NCBI RefSeq assembly: GCF_902832885.1
Contig: NZ_CADFDK010000010.1
Span: 167,511 to 231,510, forward strand
Direction: 5' to 3'
From: Burkholderia seminalis DSM 23518
GTDB lineage: Bacteria; Pseudomonadota; Gammaproteobacteria; Burkholderiales; Burkholderiaceae
Length of the DNA stretch: 64,000 nucleotides
Position numbers and translations under genes: made by a program. Under the pieces are notes generated by a model. The model worked only from the letters and a program-made list of their open reading frames with translations. It ran no database searches and was not told where the DNA came from. Position 1 is the stretch's first letter. Each line of letters opens with the position of its first letter. Positions 17,829 to 27,804 of the stretch are shown in pieces.

Positions 17829-17939
17829 CGGCGCGACGCGCGCCTGGCCCGAGGCGGCCGCCTTCACGAAGGGCGGTGCGGCACGCGGCGGCGCGCGGCG
17901 CGAGTGAATCGACACGGACACATTCTGGAAGAAGCGAAC

Positions 17940-18431
17940 ATGAGACACATCATTTCCGTCCTGCTGGAGAACGAACCGGGCGCGCTGTCGCGCGTGGTCG
18001 GTCTGTTTTCCGCACGCGGCTACAACATCGAAACCTTGACGGTGGCGCCGACCGAAGACCAATCGCTGTCGCGGCTCACCATCGTTTCCATTGGCTCCGA
18101 CGACGTGATCGAACAGATCACGAAGCATCTGAACCGCCTGATCGAGGTGGTGAAAGTGGTGGACCTGACCGACGGTGCACACATCGAACGCGAGCTGATG
18201 CTGATCAAGGTACGTGCAGTGGGCAAGGAGCGCGAAGAAATGAAGCGGATGTCGGACATTTTCCGCGGCCGCATCATCGACGTGACCGAGAAGACCTACA
18301 CGATCGAATTGACGGGCGCGAGCGACAAGCTCGACGCATTCATCCAGGGGCTGGACGCGGGCGCGATCCTCGAGACCGTGCGCACCGGCAGCTCCGGCAT
18401 CGGACGCGGCGAGCGCATCCTGAAGGTGTGA
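17940..18431 (+). CDS. ilvN: Acetolactate synthase, regulatory (small) subunit
   Basis: This 163-residue subunit has an ACT domain at residues 2-75 (MRHIISVLLENEPGALSRVVGLF, with the Gly-Ala-Leu valine-binding turn) and a second ferredoxin-like C-terminal domain. It activates the large subunit and confers end-product feedback inhibition. The length matches the IlvH/IlvN family. The ATG at 17940 is chosen as the conserved MRHIISV start. It lies between ilvI and ilvC. Confidence 0.96.
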   Translation: MRHIISVLLENEPGALSRVVGLFSARGYNIETLTVAPTEDQSLSRLTIVSIGSDDVIEQITKHLNRLIEVVKVVDLTDGAHIERELMLIKVRAVGKEREEMKRMSDIFRGRIIDVTEKTYTIELTGASDKLDAFIQGLDAGAILETVRTGSSGIGRGERILKV

Positions 18432-18517
18432 TGCCGAATTTGCCAGACCGGCACGCCGGGTGCGCCGTCATGTCCCGGCCCGCAGTACTCCATCCGAACG
18501 AATTGTTGAATTTTTGA

Positions 18518-19552
<1,035 letters not shown>

Positions 19553-19595
19553 GCTCCGCGAGCTGTTCCGGCCCTTCGAGTGGAGGGTCGGTTTC

Positions 19596-19635
19596 AAAAA
19601 GCCGTCCGAAGGCAGCAGTGCCCCGGGCGGCTTTT
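19596..19635 (+). terminator. Rho-independent terminator after ilvC
   Basis: The 7-bp stem GCCGTCC (19601-19607) / GGGCGGC (19625-19631), with one G-U pair, is flanked by AAAAA upstream and TTTT downstream, so the stem extends by A-T pairs. It lies 44 bases after the ilvC stop and 45 before psd. Confidence 0.75.
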
Positions 19636-19679
19636 GCTATCCTACGGGCTTTGCAATTCACCGAACACAGAACGAATCC

Positions 19680-20324
19680 ATGAACTATCCTCATCCGATC
19701 ATCGCGCGCGAAGGCTGGCCGTTCATCGCGATTGCTGCCGTCATCGCGCTGTTGATCCACGCCGTCGGGGGCTTCGGCTTCGCGTGGCCGTTCTGGCTGC
19801 TGCTCGTCTTCGTCGTCCAGTTCTTCCGCGATCCGCAGCGCCCGATCCCCGCGCAGCCGAACGCGGTGCTGTGCCCGGCAGACGGCCGCATCGTCGCGGT
19901 CGAGACCGCACAAGACCCGTACGCGAACCGTGAAGCGCTGAAGATCAGCGTGTTCATGAACGTATTCAATGTCCATTCGCAGCGTTCGCCGGTCGACGGC
20001 GCGATCACCAAGGTCGAGTACTTCCCGGGCGCGTTCCTGAACGCGGCGATCGACAAGGCCTCGACCGAGAACGAGCGCAATGCGGTCGTGATCCAGACGG
20101 CGAGCGGCAAGACCGTCACCGCCGTGCAGATCGCGGGCCTCGTCGCCCGCCGGATTCTCTGTTACGTGCGTGCCGGCGAGCCGCTGTCGCGCGGGCAGCG
20201 CTACGGTTTCATCCGCTTCGGCTCGCGCGTCGACGTGTACCTGCCGCTCGGCAGCCGCGCGAAGGTGTCGATCGGCGAGAAGGTCTACGCGTCGTCGACG
20301 ATCCTCGCCGAGCTCGAGCAGTAA
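19680..20324 (+). CDS. psd: Phosphatidylserine decarboxylase (short, archaetidylserine-type)
   Basis: The 214-residue proenzyme makes phosphatidylethanolamine. Two N-terminal hydrophobic segments anchor it to the inner membrane. [11 protein letters not shown] and [13 protein letters not shown] contain the conserved Asp and His. [11 protein letters not shown] holds the Gly181-Ser182 self-cleavage site that produces the pyruvoyl group. The length and GS site place it in the short-chain Psd group rather than the E. coli LGST group. pssA follows 15 bases later, so substrate-making and substrate-using enzymes are co-transcribed. Confidence 0.95.
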   Translation: MNYPHPIIAREGWPFIAIAAVIALLIHAVGGFGFAWPFWLLLVFVVQFFRDPQRPIPAQPNAVLCPADGRIVAVETAQDPYANREALKISVFMNVFNVHSQRSPVDGAITKVEYFPGAFLNAAIDKASTENERNAVVIQTASGKTVTAVQIAGLVARRILCYVRAGEPLSRGQRYGFIRFGSRVDVYLPLGSRAKVSIGEKVYASSTILAELEQ

Positions 20325-20339
20325 GCGGCGGGGCGCACG

Positions 20340-21212
20340 ATGGCCGCATTCAAACCGCGTCGGCCGCGTAACGGCTCCGGCCAGACGCCACGACCGTTCC
20401 GCCGCAACAAGGGGATGGCGCCCGATCCGGCGCCGCTCGAGAGCCGTCGCGCCGCGCGCCAGCGGTTCCTGAAGACGCGCGGCATCTACCTGCTGCCGAA
20501 CGCATTCACGACCGCCGCGCTGTTCTGCGGCTTTTTCGCGGTCGTGCAGGCGATGAACGTGCGCTTCGAGATCGCCGCGATCGCGATTTTCGTCGCGATG
20601 GTGCTCGACGGGATGGACGGGCGCGTCGCGCGCATGACGCACACGCAGAGCGCGTTCGGCGAGCAGTTCGACAGCCTGTCGGACATGGTGTCGTTCGGCG
20701 TCGCGCCCGCGCTCGTGATGTACGAGTGGGTGCTGAAGGATCTCGGCCGCTGGGGCTGGCTGGCCGCGTTCGTCTACTGCTCGGGTGCTGCGCTGCGCCT
20801 CGCGCGCTTCAACACGAACATCGGCGTGGTCGACAAGCGCTTCTTCCAGGGGCTGCCGAGCCCGGCCGCCGCCGCGCTGATCGCGGGCTTCGTGTGGCTC
20901 GCGACCGACAACCGCGTGCCGATGAAGCTCGGCTGGTTGCCGTGGGTCGCGTTCGTGCTGACGATCTACGCCGGCGTGACGATGGTGTCGAATGCGCCGT
21001 TCTACAGCGGCAAGGCGCTCGACGTGCGGCACCGCGTGCCGTTCGCGGCGATCCTGCTGGTCGTCGTCGCGTTCGTGCTCGTGTCGTCCGATCCGCCGCT
21101 GATGCTGTTCTGCCTGTTCGTGCTGTACGGGCTGTCCGGCTACGTGTTCTGGGCCTACATGGCCGTCCGCGGGCGCGCGAATCCGGCGCGCTCGTCTCAG
21201 CGCGATCACTGA
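20340..21212 (+). CDS. pssA: CDP-diacylglycerol--serine O-phosphatidyltransferase
   Basis: This 290-residue membrane enzyme has a basic N-terminal tail (residues 1-45) and about eight hydrophobic segments. The CDP-alcohol phosphotransferase signature starts with DGMDGRVAR (about residue 93) and continues to GEQFDSLSD, supplying all conserved Asp residues. It makes phosphatidylserine, which the adjacent Psd decarboxylates. The gene order psd-pssA-leuA after ilv is common in beta-proteobacteria. A strong terminator follows. Confidence 0.95.
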   Translation: MAAFKPRRPRNGSGQTPRPFRRNKGMAPDPAPLESRRAARQRFLKTRGIYLLPNAFTTAALFCGFFAVVQAMNVRFEIAAIAIFVAMVLDGMDGRVARMTHTQSAFGEQFDSLSDMVSFGVAPALVMYEWVLKDLGRWGWLAAFVYCSGAALRLARFNTNIGVVDKRFFQGLPSPAAAALIAGFVWLATDNRVPMKLGWLPWVAFVLTIYAGVTMVSNAPFYSGKALDVRHRVPFAAILLVVVAFVLVSSDPPLMLFCLFVLYGLSGYVFWAYMAVRGRANPARSSQRDH

Positions 21213-21227
21213 CGTGCGATCGACCGG

Positions 21228-21254
21228 AAACGGCGGCCTCACGGCCGCCGTTTT
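21228..21254 (+). terminator. Rho-independent terminator after pssA
   Basis: A perfect 8-bp stem (CGGCGGCC at 21231-21238, GGCCGCCG at 21243-21250) with a TCAC loop is preceded by AAA and followed by TTTT. It starts 16 bases after the pssA stop. Confidence 0.85.
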
Positions 21255-21305
21255 CATTTGCCCCTTTTCCGCGCCGGGCGGCCGGAATCCCCGGGCGGCG
21301 TCCGA

Positions 21306-21334
21306 TTGCGCGGCCAGCGGAATGCCGCTATAGT
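21306..21334 (+). promoter_or_regulatory. Promoter of the leuA leader
   Basis: TTGCGC (21306-21311) and TATAGT (21329-21334) are 17 bases apart. The next ATG begins eight bases after the -10 hexamer, so transcription should start at or within a base or two of the leader-peptide start codon. Confidence 0.75.
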
Positions 21335-21341
21335 CTTTGGC

Positions 21342-21422
21342 ATGACTGCATTTTCCCGCCTCTCCCTCCTTCTAGCCGGTGCGCCGCTACGCGCGCTAGC
21401 TTTGGCGCGCCTGCCGCGCTGA
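21342..21422 (+). CDS. leuL: Leucine-rich leader peptide upstream of leuA
   Basis: This 26-codon frame ends in TGA at 21420-21422. Eight of 26 residues are Leu, with the cluster L-S-L-L-L at residues 7-11. Three of the Leu codons are CTA, very rare in this GC-rich genome. A leader rich in the end product, next to leuA, indicates ribosome-stalling attenuation. There is no ribosome binding site and almost no 5' untranslated sequence after the promoter, so it seems to be a leaderless mRNA. Possible alternative hairpins are GCGCGC (21391-21396) with GCGCGC (21405-21410), and CGCCA (21464-21468) with TGGCG (21473-21477). Neither has a U tract, so the switch could be Rho-dependent. The name is by analogy. 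Confidence 0.75.
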   Translation: MTAFSRLSLLLAGAPLRALALARLPR

Positions 21423-21524
21423 CCGTTCTCGCCCTCCGTCAAGCCTCGTCTGTTGTTGAGCGTCGCCAGCGGTGGCGCGATCTCATTACGTTTGACTTCC
21501 GTATAAAGAGCCCTGGAGCCCCCC

Positions 21525-23069
21525 ATGACAGACAAGCTGATCATTTTCGATACGACGTTGCGTGACGGCGAACAATCGCCCGGCGCGTCGATGACGAAGG
21601 AAGAGAAAATCCGCATCGCGAAGAATCTCGAGCGGATGAAGGTCGACGTGATCGAGGCCGGCTTCGCGGCCAGCTCGAACGGCGACTTCGACGCGATCCA
21701 CACGATCGCCGGTCTGGTGAAGGACAGCACGATCTGCTCGCTGGCGCGGGCCAACGACAAGGACATCCAGCGCGCGGCCGACGCGCTGAAGCCGGCCAAC
21801 AGCTTCCGGATCCACACGTTCATCGCGACGTCGCCGCTGCACATGGAGAAGAAGCTGCGGATGACGCCCGACCAGGTGTTCGAGCAGGCGCGCCTCGCGG
21901 TGCGTTTCGCGCGCAAGTTCACCGACAACGTCGAGTTCTCGCCGGAAGACGGCAGCCGCTCCGACATGGATTTCCTGTGCCGCGTGCTGGAAGCCGTGAT
22001 CGCCGAAGGCGCGACGACGATCAACATCGCCGACACGGTCGGCTACGGCGTGCCCGAGCTCTACGGCAACCTCGTGAAGACGCTGCGCGAGCGCATTCCG
22101 AACTCGGACAAGGCGATCTTCTCGGTGCACTGCCACAACGACCTCGGCATGGCCGTCGCGAACTCGCTCGCCGGCGTGAAGATCGGCGGCGCGCGTCAGG
22201 TCGAGTGCACGATCAACGGTCTCGGCGAGCGCGCGGGCAACACGTCGCTCGAAGAAATCGTGATGGCCGTGAAGACGCGCAAGGACTACTTCGGTCTCGA
22301 CGTCGGCATCGACACGTCGCAGATCGTGCCGACGTCGAAGCTCGTGTCGCAGATCACCGGCTTCGTCGTGCAGCCGAACAAGGCGGTGGTCGGCGCGAAC
22401 GCGTTCGCGCACGCGTCGGGCATTCACCAGGATGGCGTGCTGAAGGCGCGCGACACCTACGAGATCATGCGCGCGGAAGACGTGGGCTGGACCGCGAACA
22501 AGATCGTGCTCGGCAAGCTGTCGGGCCGTAACGCGTTCAAGCAGCGCCTGCAGGAGCTCGGCGTGTCGCTCGACAGCGAAGCCGAACTGAATGCCGCATT
22601 CATGCGCTTCAAGGACCTGGCCGACCGCAAGGCCGAGATCTTCGACGAGGACATCATCGCGATCGTCTCCGAGGAGTCGGCACTCGCGCACGAGCAGGAG
22701 CACTACAAGTTCGTGTCGCTGGCGCAGCGCTCGGAAACCGGCGAGCAGCCGCAGGCGAAGGTCGTGTTCGCGGTCGAAGGCCGGGAAGTGACGGGCGAGG
22801 CACGCGGCAACGGCCCGGTCGACGCAACGTTCAATGCGATCGAGGGTGAAGTCGGCAGCGGTTCCGAGCTGCTGCTGTACTCGGTGAACGCGATCACGAC
22901 CGGCACGCAGGCGCAGGGCGAAGTGACCGTCCGGCTGTCGAAGAGCGGGCGGATCGTCAACGGCGTCGGCACCGATCCGGACATCGTCGCCGCATCGGCG
23001 AAGGCGTACATTTCCGCGCTGAACAAGCTGCACTCGAAGGACGACAAGCTCAACCCGCAGCGCGCGTAA
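21525..23069 (+). CDS. leuA: 2-isopropylmalate synthase
   Basis: This 514-residue enzyme condenses acetyl-CoA and 2-oxoisovalerate in the first committed step of leucine synthesis. The TIM-barrel opens with [18 protein letters not shown], carrying the metal-binding Asp. The metal motif [13 protein letters not shown] is near residue 205 and [15 protein letters not shown] follows. The C-terminal leucine-sensing domain spans about residues 390-510. It stands alone without leuBCD but directly continues the ilv/lipid cluster. Regulation is probably double: attenuation through the leader peptide and allosteric feedback by leucine. Confidence 0.97.
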   Translation: MTDKLIIFDTTLRDGEQSPGASMTKEEKIRIAKNLERMKVDVIEAGFAASSNGDFDAIHTIAGLVKDSTICSLARANDKDIQRAADALKPANSFRIHTFIATSPLHMEKKLRMTPDQVFEQARLAVRFARKFTDNVEFSPEDGSRSDMDFLCRVLEAVIAEGATTINIADTVGYGVPELYGNLVKTLRERIPNSDKAIFSVHCHNDLGMAVANSLAGVKIGGARQVECTINGLGERAGNTSLEEIVMAVKTRKDYFGLDVGIDTSQIVPTSKLVSQITGFVVQPNKAVVGANAFAHASGIHQDGVLKARDTYEIMRAEDVGWTANKIVLGKLSGRNAFKQRLQELGVSLDSEAELNAAFMRFKDLADRKAEIFDEDIIAIVSEESALAHEQEHYKFVSLAQRSETGEQPQAKVVFAVEGREVTGEARGNGPVDATFNAIEGEVGSGSELLLYSVNAITTGTQAQGEVTVRLSKSGRIVNGVGTDPDIVAASAKAYISALNKLHSKDDKLNPQRA

Positions 23070-23092
23070 GCGCCGCGCGCAGCGCACCACCG

Positions 23093-23131
23093 AAACGCCC
23101 CGCGCGGCCGTGTGCCGCCGGGGCGTTTTTT
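23093..23131 (+). terminator. Rho-independent terminator after leuA
   Basis: The stem ACGCCCC / GGGGCGT encloses a GC-rich loop and ends in six Ts, preceded by AAA. It lies between convergent leuA and the SulP gene (stop at 23142) and may act on both strands. Confidence 0.85.
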
Positions 23132-23141
23132 CATCGGCCGC

Positions 23142-24692
23142 TCATTCGGCCGCGGGGGCGCGGAACAGCCAGCGGCGCGCGGCGGGGCGCTGCGCCGGGC
23201 TGCGCCGGCGGAACTCGACCGCGATCCCGCGCCGCGGCGCGTCGGCGACGAACGCGTCGAGCAGTTCGAGCACGTCGTGATCGATGTAGTCGGCGCGCGT
23301 CGCGTCGATGATCACGGCCGCGCGATCCGGAATGTGCCGCAGGTGGTGCTTGACCTGCACCTTGCCGAGGAACGACACGTCCTTGCGGAACGACAGCAGG
23401 AAGTGGTCGTCGTGCTGCGCGAGCGTGACGGGGCTCTTCAGGTTCGCGACCGCGACGGCCAGCACGCTGCACGCGAGGCCGAGCGCGATGCCGAACAGCA
23501 GGTCGACCGCGAGCACGCCGACGATCGTCGCCGCGAACGGCACGAAGGCGGCCGGCCCTTGCTTCATCACCGAACGGAACAGCGCCGGCTTCGCGAGCTT
23601 GAAGCCCGTATGGATCAGGATCGCGGCCAGGCTCGCGAGCGGGATCAGGTTGATGAGGCCGGTGAGCGCGAACACGCTCGCGAGCAGCAGCATCCCGTGG
23701 ACGATGGCCGACATCCGGCTTTGCGCGCCCGCGTTGACGTTCACCGAGCTGCGCACGATCACCGACGTGATCGGCAGTCCGCCGACCGCGCCCGCGACGA
23801 GATTGCCGACGCCCTGCGCCTTCAGCTCGCGATCGGGCTGGGTCGGCCGGCGCTTCGGATCGATCTGCTCGACCGCTTCGAGGCTCAGCAGCGTCTCGAG
23901 GCTCGCGACGACCGCGAGCGTGATCGCGACGCGCCACACGTCCGGATTGACGAGCTGCGCGAAGTTCGGGCCGAGCTCCGCGTGCTTGAGCGAGGCCGCG
24001 AACGCCGCGAACGATCCGAGCTCGGGCAGCGTCACGCGATGGGCCGCGCCCGGCGCCACGGCCGGCGCGACGAAGCCCAGCACGAGCGTCGCGCCGATCC
24101 CGAGCACGACGACCGCGAGCGGCGCGGGCACCGCGCGCACCAGCGCGAAGCGGCGCAGCGCGGGCGTGTCCCAGGCGATCAGCAGCGCGAGCGACGCGAG
24201 CGCGATGGCCGTGGCGGCCCATGCGACCGGCAGGTCCGGCCAGTTCGCAAACGATTGCGCGGCCGAGCCGCCGATGCCGAACGCGAACGGCATCTGCTTC
24301 ACGATCAGCAGCAGGCCGATTGCGGCGAGCATGCCCTTGATGACGGGCGACGGCACGTAGGCGGCGAAGCGGCCGGCGCGCAGCATGCCGAACCCGAACT
24401 GCAGCACGCCGGACAGCAGCACCGCGAGCAGGAACGCGGAGAAGCTGCCGAGTTGCGCGATCCCTTCGACGACGATCACGACGAGGCCGGCGGCCGGCCC
24501 GCTGACGGACAGCGACGAGCCGCTCAGCAGCGCGACGACGATGCCGCCGACGATGCCGGACACGAGCCCGGCGAACGGCTCGACGCCGGAGGCGTTGGCG
24601 ATGCCGAGACAGAGCGGCAGCGCGACGAGGAAAACGACGATGCCGGCGACGATGTCGCGCGGCAGGGTGGAGAGGCGCTCGTTCAGTTTCAT
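23142..24692 (-). CDS. SulP family inorganic anion transporter with STAS domain
   Basis: This 516-residue transporter has 10-12 membrane helices, a SulP core opening with LPRDIVAGIVVFLVALPLCL, and a C-terminal cytoplasmic STAS domain (about residues 400-500) containing AAVIIDATRADYIDHDVLELL. SulP proteins carry sulfate, bicarbonate or dicarboxylates. The carbonic anhydrase gene upstream on the same strand (39-base gap) favours bicarbonate, which is an inference. Start ATG at 24692. Confidence 0.9.
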   Translation of the reverse strand: MKLNERLSTLPRDIVAGIVVFLVALPLCLGIANASGVEPFAGLVSGIVGGIVVALLSGSSLSVSGPAAGLVVIVVEGIAQLGSFSAFLLAVLLSGVLQFGFGMLRAGRFAAYVPSPVIKGMLAAIGLLLIVKQMPFAFGIGGSAAQSFANWPDLPVAWAATAIALASLALLIAWDTPALRRFALVRAVPAPLAVVVLGIGATLVLGFVAPAVAPGAAHRVTLPELGSFAAFAASLKHAELGPNFAQLVNPDVWRVAITLAVVASLETLLSLEAVEQIDPKRRPTQPDRELKAQGVGNLVAGAVGGLPITSVIVRSSVNVNAGAQSRMSAIVHGMLLLASVFALTGLINLIPLASLAAILIHTGFKLAKPALFRSVMKQGPAAFVPFAATIVGVLAVDLLFGIALGLACSVLAVAVANLKSPVTLAQHDDHFLLSFRKDVSFLGKVQVKHHLRHIPDRAAVIIDATRADYIDHDVLELLDAFVADAPRRGIAVEFRRRSPAQRPAARRWLFRAPAAE

Positions 24693-24731
24693 GGTTGGGG
24701 CGTTTTCGTGGGCGTTGGGGCGGGGGATGAA

Positions 24732-25373
24732 TCAGCCGAGCGCGGCGGCGGTCGTGGCCAGCGCGGGTTCGACGTCGACGGGTGGGGCCGCGTAGCCGGA
24801 ATCGAGCTCCAGCAGGCGACCGTCGGCGAGCGAGAAGATCCAGCCATGCACGAGCGGCGGCCGTTCGCGGCCGCGCACGATCGGCGATGCGCGCAGCAGC
24901 CGCACCTGTTCGAGGACGTTCAGTTCGGCGAGGCGGTCGGCGGCGGCCGTGTCGTCGAGGCCGTCGAGCGTGTCGCGATGGCGCCGCGCGAGCGCGCAGA
25001 GCGGCGCGATGCGGCGCGCGACGTGCGGCAGGTCGGCCGGCGGCGGCAGCAGCGATGCGCGCACGCCGCCGCAGCCGTAGTGCCCGCACACGATCACGTG
25101 GTCGACCTTCAGCACCCGCACCGCGTACTCGAGCACGCTGGCGGAGTTGTCGTCGTCGGGATGGAACAGGTTCGCGATGTTGCGATGGACGAACAGTTCG
25201 CCGGGCGCGCAGTGCGTGATGGTTTCGGCCGGCACGCGGCTGTCGGCGCAGCCGATCCACAGCACGCGCGGGTTCTGGCCGCGCGCGAGCGCGTCGAAGA
25301 AACCGGGCGTGTGTTCACGCGTCTCGCGGGCCCAGGCAATGTTGGCAACCAGCATGCTCTTGGGGCGATTCAT
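24732..25373 (-). CDS. can: Beta-class carbonic anhydrase
   Basis: This 213-residue zinc enzyme interconverts CO2 and bicarbonate. Zinc and active-site residues appear in GCADSRVPAE (Cys, Asp, Arg near residues 42-47) and GHYGCGGVRAS (His and Cys near 98-101). The length matches the Can/CynT family. An ideal AAGGAG ribosome site lies just before the ATG at 25373 and settles the start. It is co-directional with the SulP gene, suggesting an anion-uptake and CO2-hydration pair. A palindrome at 25495-25513 lies in its upstream region. Confidence 0.93.
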   Translation of the reverse strand: MNRPKSMLVANIAWARETREHTPGFFDALARGQNPRVLWIGCADSRVPAETITHCAPGELFVHRNIANLFHPDDDNSASVLEYAVRVLKVDHVIVCGHYGCGGVRASLLPPPADLPHVARRIAPLCALARRHRDTLDGLDDTAAADRLAELNVLEQVRLLRASPIVRGRERPPLVHGWIFSLADGRLLELDSGYAAPPVDVEPALATTAAALG

Positions 25374-25494
25374 GAGGACTCCTTTGTAATAAAGGCAAAT
25401 CAATATCGATCGAAATGACGCAACCCCATTCTTTCTAAATTGAAAGGTTGGATTTCGACTGATATTAGGGGTATGCCCTAGCATTCCGGTGGCA

Positions 25495-25513
25495 TTGAAA
25501 CAAATTGTTTCAA
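25495..25513. promoter_or_regulatory. Operator-like palindrome upstream of carbonic anhydrase
   Basis: TTGAAACAA and its exact reverse complement TTGTTTCAA are separated by a single A. It is placed 122 bases upstream of the carbonic anhydrase ATG in an AT-rich region with no other gene. The shape fits a dimeric repressor or activator site; the protein is unknown. Confidence 0.5.
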
Positions 25514-25681
25514 ATTGATTTGGCGCAGTGCATTGCTTGCACCAACCCGACGCACGACAGGCACCGGGCATGACAGTATCCGCGCAGACGACCGCATGAC
25601 GGGGCGTTCAGCGGATTGCCATCGGGATGTCATCGACCGGAAAAGTTTTCCGTCATATTCCGTGAATTAAATAGCGGATCG

Positions 25682-25727
25682 GAAAAAACGAAATGGCCAT
25701 TCACGCAATAATTCGTGAATGGCCATG
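25682..25727 (-). terminator. Rho-independent terminator of the lipoprotein gene
   Basis: Perfect 13-bp arms at 25693-25705 and 25714-25726 with an 8-base loop. Read on the minus strand, the stem is followed by TTCGTTTTTT. It begins 30 bases after the lipoprotein stop. Confidence 0.85.
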
Positions 25728-25756
25728 GTGAAAATTGCGCGTAAATGCGTAATCGG

Positions 25757-26269
25757 TCAGAACAGGTTGCGACGATCGGGATCGTGCATCGGGTCCGGTG
25801 TTTTCTGCGTGATGCGCAGGATGCCCTGCGGATCGAAATAGAAGCTGTACATCATGTACCAGACGTTGTCCTCGAGATACCGGTACGTCCATACCTCGCG
25901 CTTCATCAGCGGGAAGTAGGACGTCTCGACCGGGCGTCCGAAATTGACGAGCACGTCGGTCTTCGTCCACTTGCCGATCTCCGCGCGATAGAACTCGCTC
26001 GGCTGCAGCACCTGGCGCACGTTGACGATCTTGTGGGCCGCGTCGACGTCGGCCGCGATCGTGATTTCGCCCATCGGCTGGGTCGGCCACATCAGCCGCT
26101 TGCCGCCGCCGGGCAGGTCGTAGATCTCGCGCGGCGGGCCCATGCGCGCGACGATCGCCGATTCGTCCTGGCCGGCCTGGTATTGCTGCCACGGTTGCGC
26201 GCAACCGGCCAGCAGTGCCGCGGCGCCGGCGACCAGCACCGGCAGGCGCGCGGGAATGCGAATGCGCAT
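25757..26269 (-). CDS. Putative outer-membrane lipoprotein
   Basis: This 170-residue protein has a type II signal peptide: Arg-rich start, hydrophobic core, then the lipobox LLAGC with the modified Cys at residue 23. The mature part contains ARMGPPREIYDLPGGGKRLMWPTQP and a second half with FGRPVETSYFPLMKREVW. This repeats a short G-x-P pattern reminiscent of SmpA/BamE-type folds, but I cannot assign it to that family. It appears monocistronic, with its own terminator. Confidence 0.8.
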   Translation of the reverse strand: MRIRIPARLPVLVAGAAALLAGCAQPWQQYQAGQDESAIVARMGPPREIYDLPGGGKRLMWPTQPMGEITIAADVDAAHKIVNVRQVLQPSEFYRAEIGKWTKTDVLVNFGRPVETSYFPLMKREVWTYRYLEDNVWYMMYSFYFDPQGILRITQKTPDPMHDPDRRNLF

Positions 26270-26437
26270 GGGATCCTCCAGAACACGGAAACAGGCCCCG
26301 TTGTATCACGGACGGCGCGTGCCGGTGCATCGCGCGGAAAAAATCGGTGCGGATCGGCGGCGCGGCGAGGCTTGCGGGCGGCGGGCGCGCCGGCCTATGA
26401 TCCGCGCTTCTCGGGCAAATCGAAGGGCAGGTGGCCG

Positions 26438-27697
26438 ATGCAGGGGTGGAAGCGGTACGCGCTCGCGTTGAGCGCAGGATGGGTGCTGGCTGCGTCCGCG
26501 TTCGCCGGCGGCGAGCCGGTGCGGATCGCGCTGATCGAAGGGATGTCGGGCCCGTTCGCGAACGCGGGCGCGGCGGTCGAGCGCAACCTGCGCTTCGGCG
26601 TCGAGCAGGTCAACGCGGCGGGCGGCGTGAAGTTGCGCGACGGCGCGCACCCGCTCGAACTCGTCGTGCTCGACAGCAAGGGCAGCCCGGAGGAGGCGCT
26701 CGTGCAACTGCGCGCGGCCGCGGACCGCCATATCGGCTTCGTTGCGCAGGGCAACAGCTCGGCCGTCGCGGCCGCGCTGGTCGCGGCGCTCGACAAGCTG
26801 AACGCGCGCGACCCCGACAACCGGATGCTGTTCCTGAACTATTCGGCCGACGATCCGGCGCTCACCGGCGCGCGCTGCAGCTTCTGGCATTTCCGCTTCG
26901 ACGCGCACGCGGGGATGCGGATGGCCGCGCTCGCGGACGTGATGGCGCGCGACCGCGCGCTGCGCAAGGTCTACCTGCTGAACCAGGACTACAGCTTCGG
27001 TCACGACGTCAGCACGCTCGCGCGGCAGGCGCTGGCCGCGCGGCGCCCGGACGTGACGATCGCCGGCGACGAATTCCACCCGATCGGCCGGATCAAGGAT
27101 TTCTCGCCGTACATCGCGAAAATCCGCGCGAGCGGCGCGGATGCCGTCGTGACCGGCAACTGGGGCAACGACCTCACGCTGCTCGTGAAGGCGGCGCGCG
27201 AGCAGGGGCTGAACGCGAAGTTCTATACGTTCTACGGCAACAGCCTCGGTGCGCCGGCCGCCCTTGGCGATGCCGGCGTCGGGCGCGTCGTGGCCGTGGC
27301 CGACTGGCACCCGAATGCGGGCGGCGCGAAATCCGACGCGTTCTACCGCGCGTTCCGGACCCGTTTCCCGGCCGCGCAGGACGACTATCCGGTGCGGCGC
27401 ATGAGCCTGATGATCGAGATGCTGGCCGCGGCGATGAACCGGGCGGGGGCGGCCGACCCCGTCGCGGTCGCGCGGTCGCTCGAGGGCCTGTCGTTCGACG
27501 ACGGTTTCCATGCGTCGCGGATGCGCGCGCAGGATCACCAGCTGATCCAACCCCTTTACGTGATGGAGATGGACAAGGCCGGCGCGCCGGGCGTGCGCTT
27601 CGACAACGAGGGGTCGGGTTATGGCTTCCGGACGGTGCTGGCGGTGCCGGCGCAGCGCACGGAGATGCCGTCGGCGTGCTCGATGACGCGTCCGTGA
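26438..27697 (+). CDS. Branched-chain amino acid-type ABC transporter substrate-binding protein
   Basis: This 419-residue periplasmic protein has an N-terminal signal peptide (LALSAGWVLAASAFAGG, cleavage near residue 23). The Leu/Ile/Val-binding fold follows, with IALIEGMSGPFANAG near residue 31, YLLNQDYSFGHDV near 180, and GADAVVTGNWGND near 235. Family members deliver amino acids, amides or other small ligands to LivHMGF-type importers. No permease or ATPase genes are adjacent, so this is an orphan binding protein whose ligand is unknown. The ATG at 26438 is chosen from the signal peptide. Confidence 0.9.
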   Translation: MQGWKRYALALSAGWVLAASAFAGGEPVRIALIEGMSGPFANAGAAVERNLRFGVEQVNAAGGVKLRDGAHPLELVVLDSKGSPEEALVQLRAAADRHIGFVAQGNSSAVAAALVAALDKLNARDPDNRMLFLNYSADDPALTGARCSFWHFRFDAHAGMRMAALADVMARDRALRKVYLLNQDYSFGHDVSTLARQALAARRPDVTIAGDEFHPIGRIKDFSPYIAKIRASGADAVVTGNWGNDLTLLVKAAREQGLNAKFYTFYGNSLGAPAALGDAGVGRVVAVADWHPNAGGAKSDAFYRAFRTRFPAAQDDYPVRRMSLMIEMLAAAMNRAGAADPVAVARSLEGLSFDDGFHASRMRAQDHQLIQPLYVMEMDKAGAPGVRFDNEGSGYGFRTVLAVPAQRTEMPSACSMTRP

Positions 27698-27727
27698 CAG
27701 GAGGCGGTAAGAACGGCGGGGAGTTGT

Positions 27728-27735
27728 GCTACAAT
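27728..27735 (+). promoter_or_regulatory. Possible extended -10 of rpsO
   Basis: TGC-TACAAT, with the hexamer at 27730-27735, lies 70 bases before rpsO and just after the binding-protein gene. No -35 match is seen at 17 bases, so this is a weak call. Confidence 0.4.
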
Positions 27736-27804
27736 GCCCGCCGGTTGTAAGTCACGGCACGGCCATTCTTCCGTGTCCGCCTGTTCAGTTAGAAAGGAAA
27801 TCAC

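Larger units (their letters stand above)
25374..25756. other. AT-rich intergenic region upstream of carbonic anhydrase
   Basis: This 383-base stretch is much richer in A and T than its surroundings. It contains the carbonic anhydrase ribosome site and promoter zone, a 19-base dyad at 25495-25513 and the terminator of the lipoprotein gene at 25682-25727. No convincing gene was found. The open frame that runs into it from the carbonic anhydrase gene lacks a start with a ribosome site. Confidence 0.6.
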
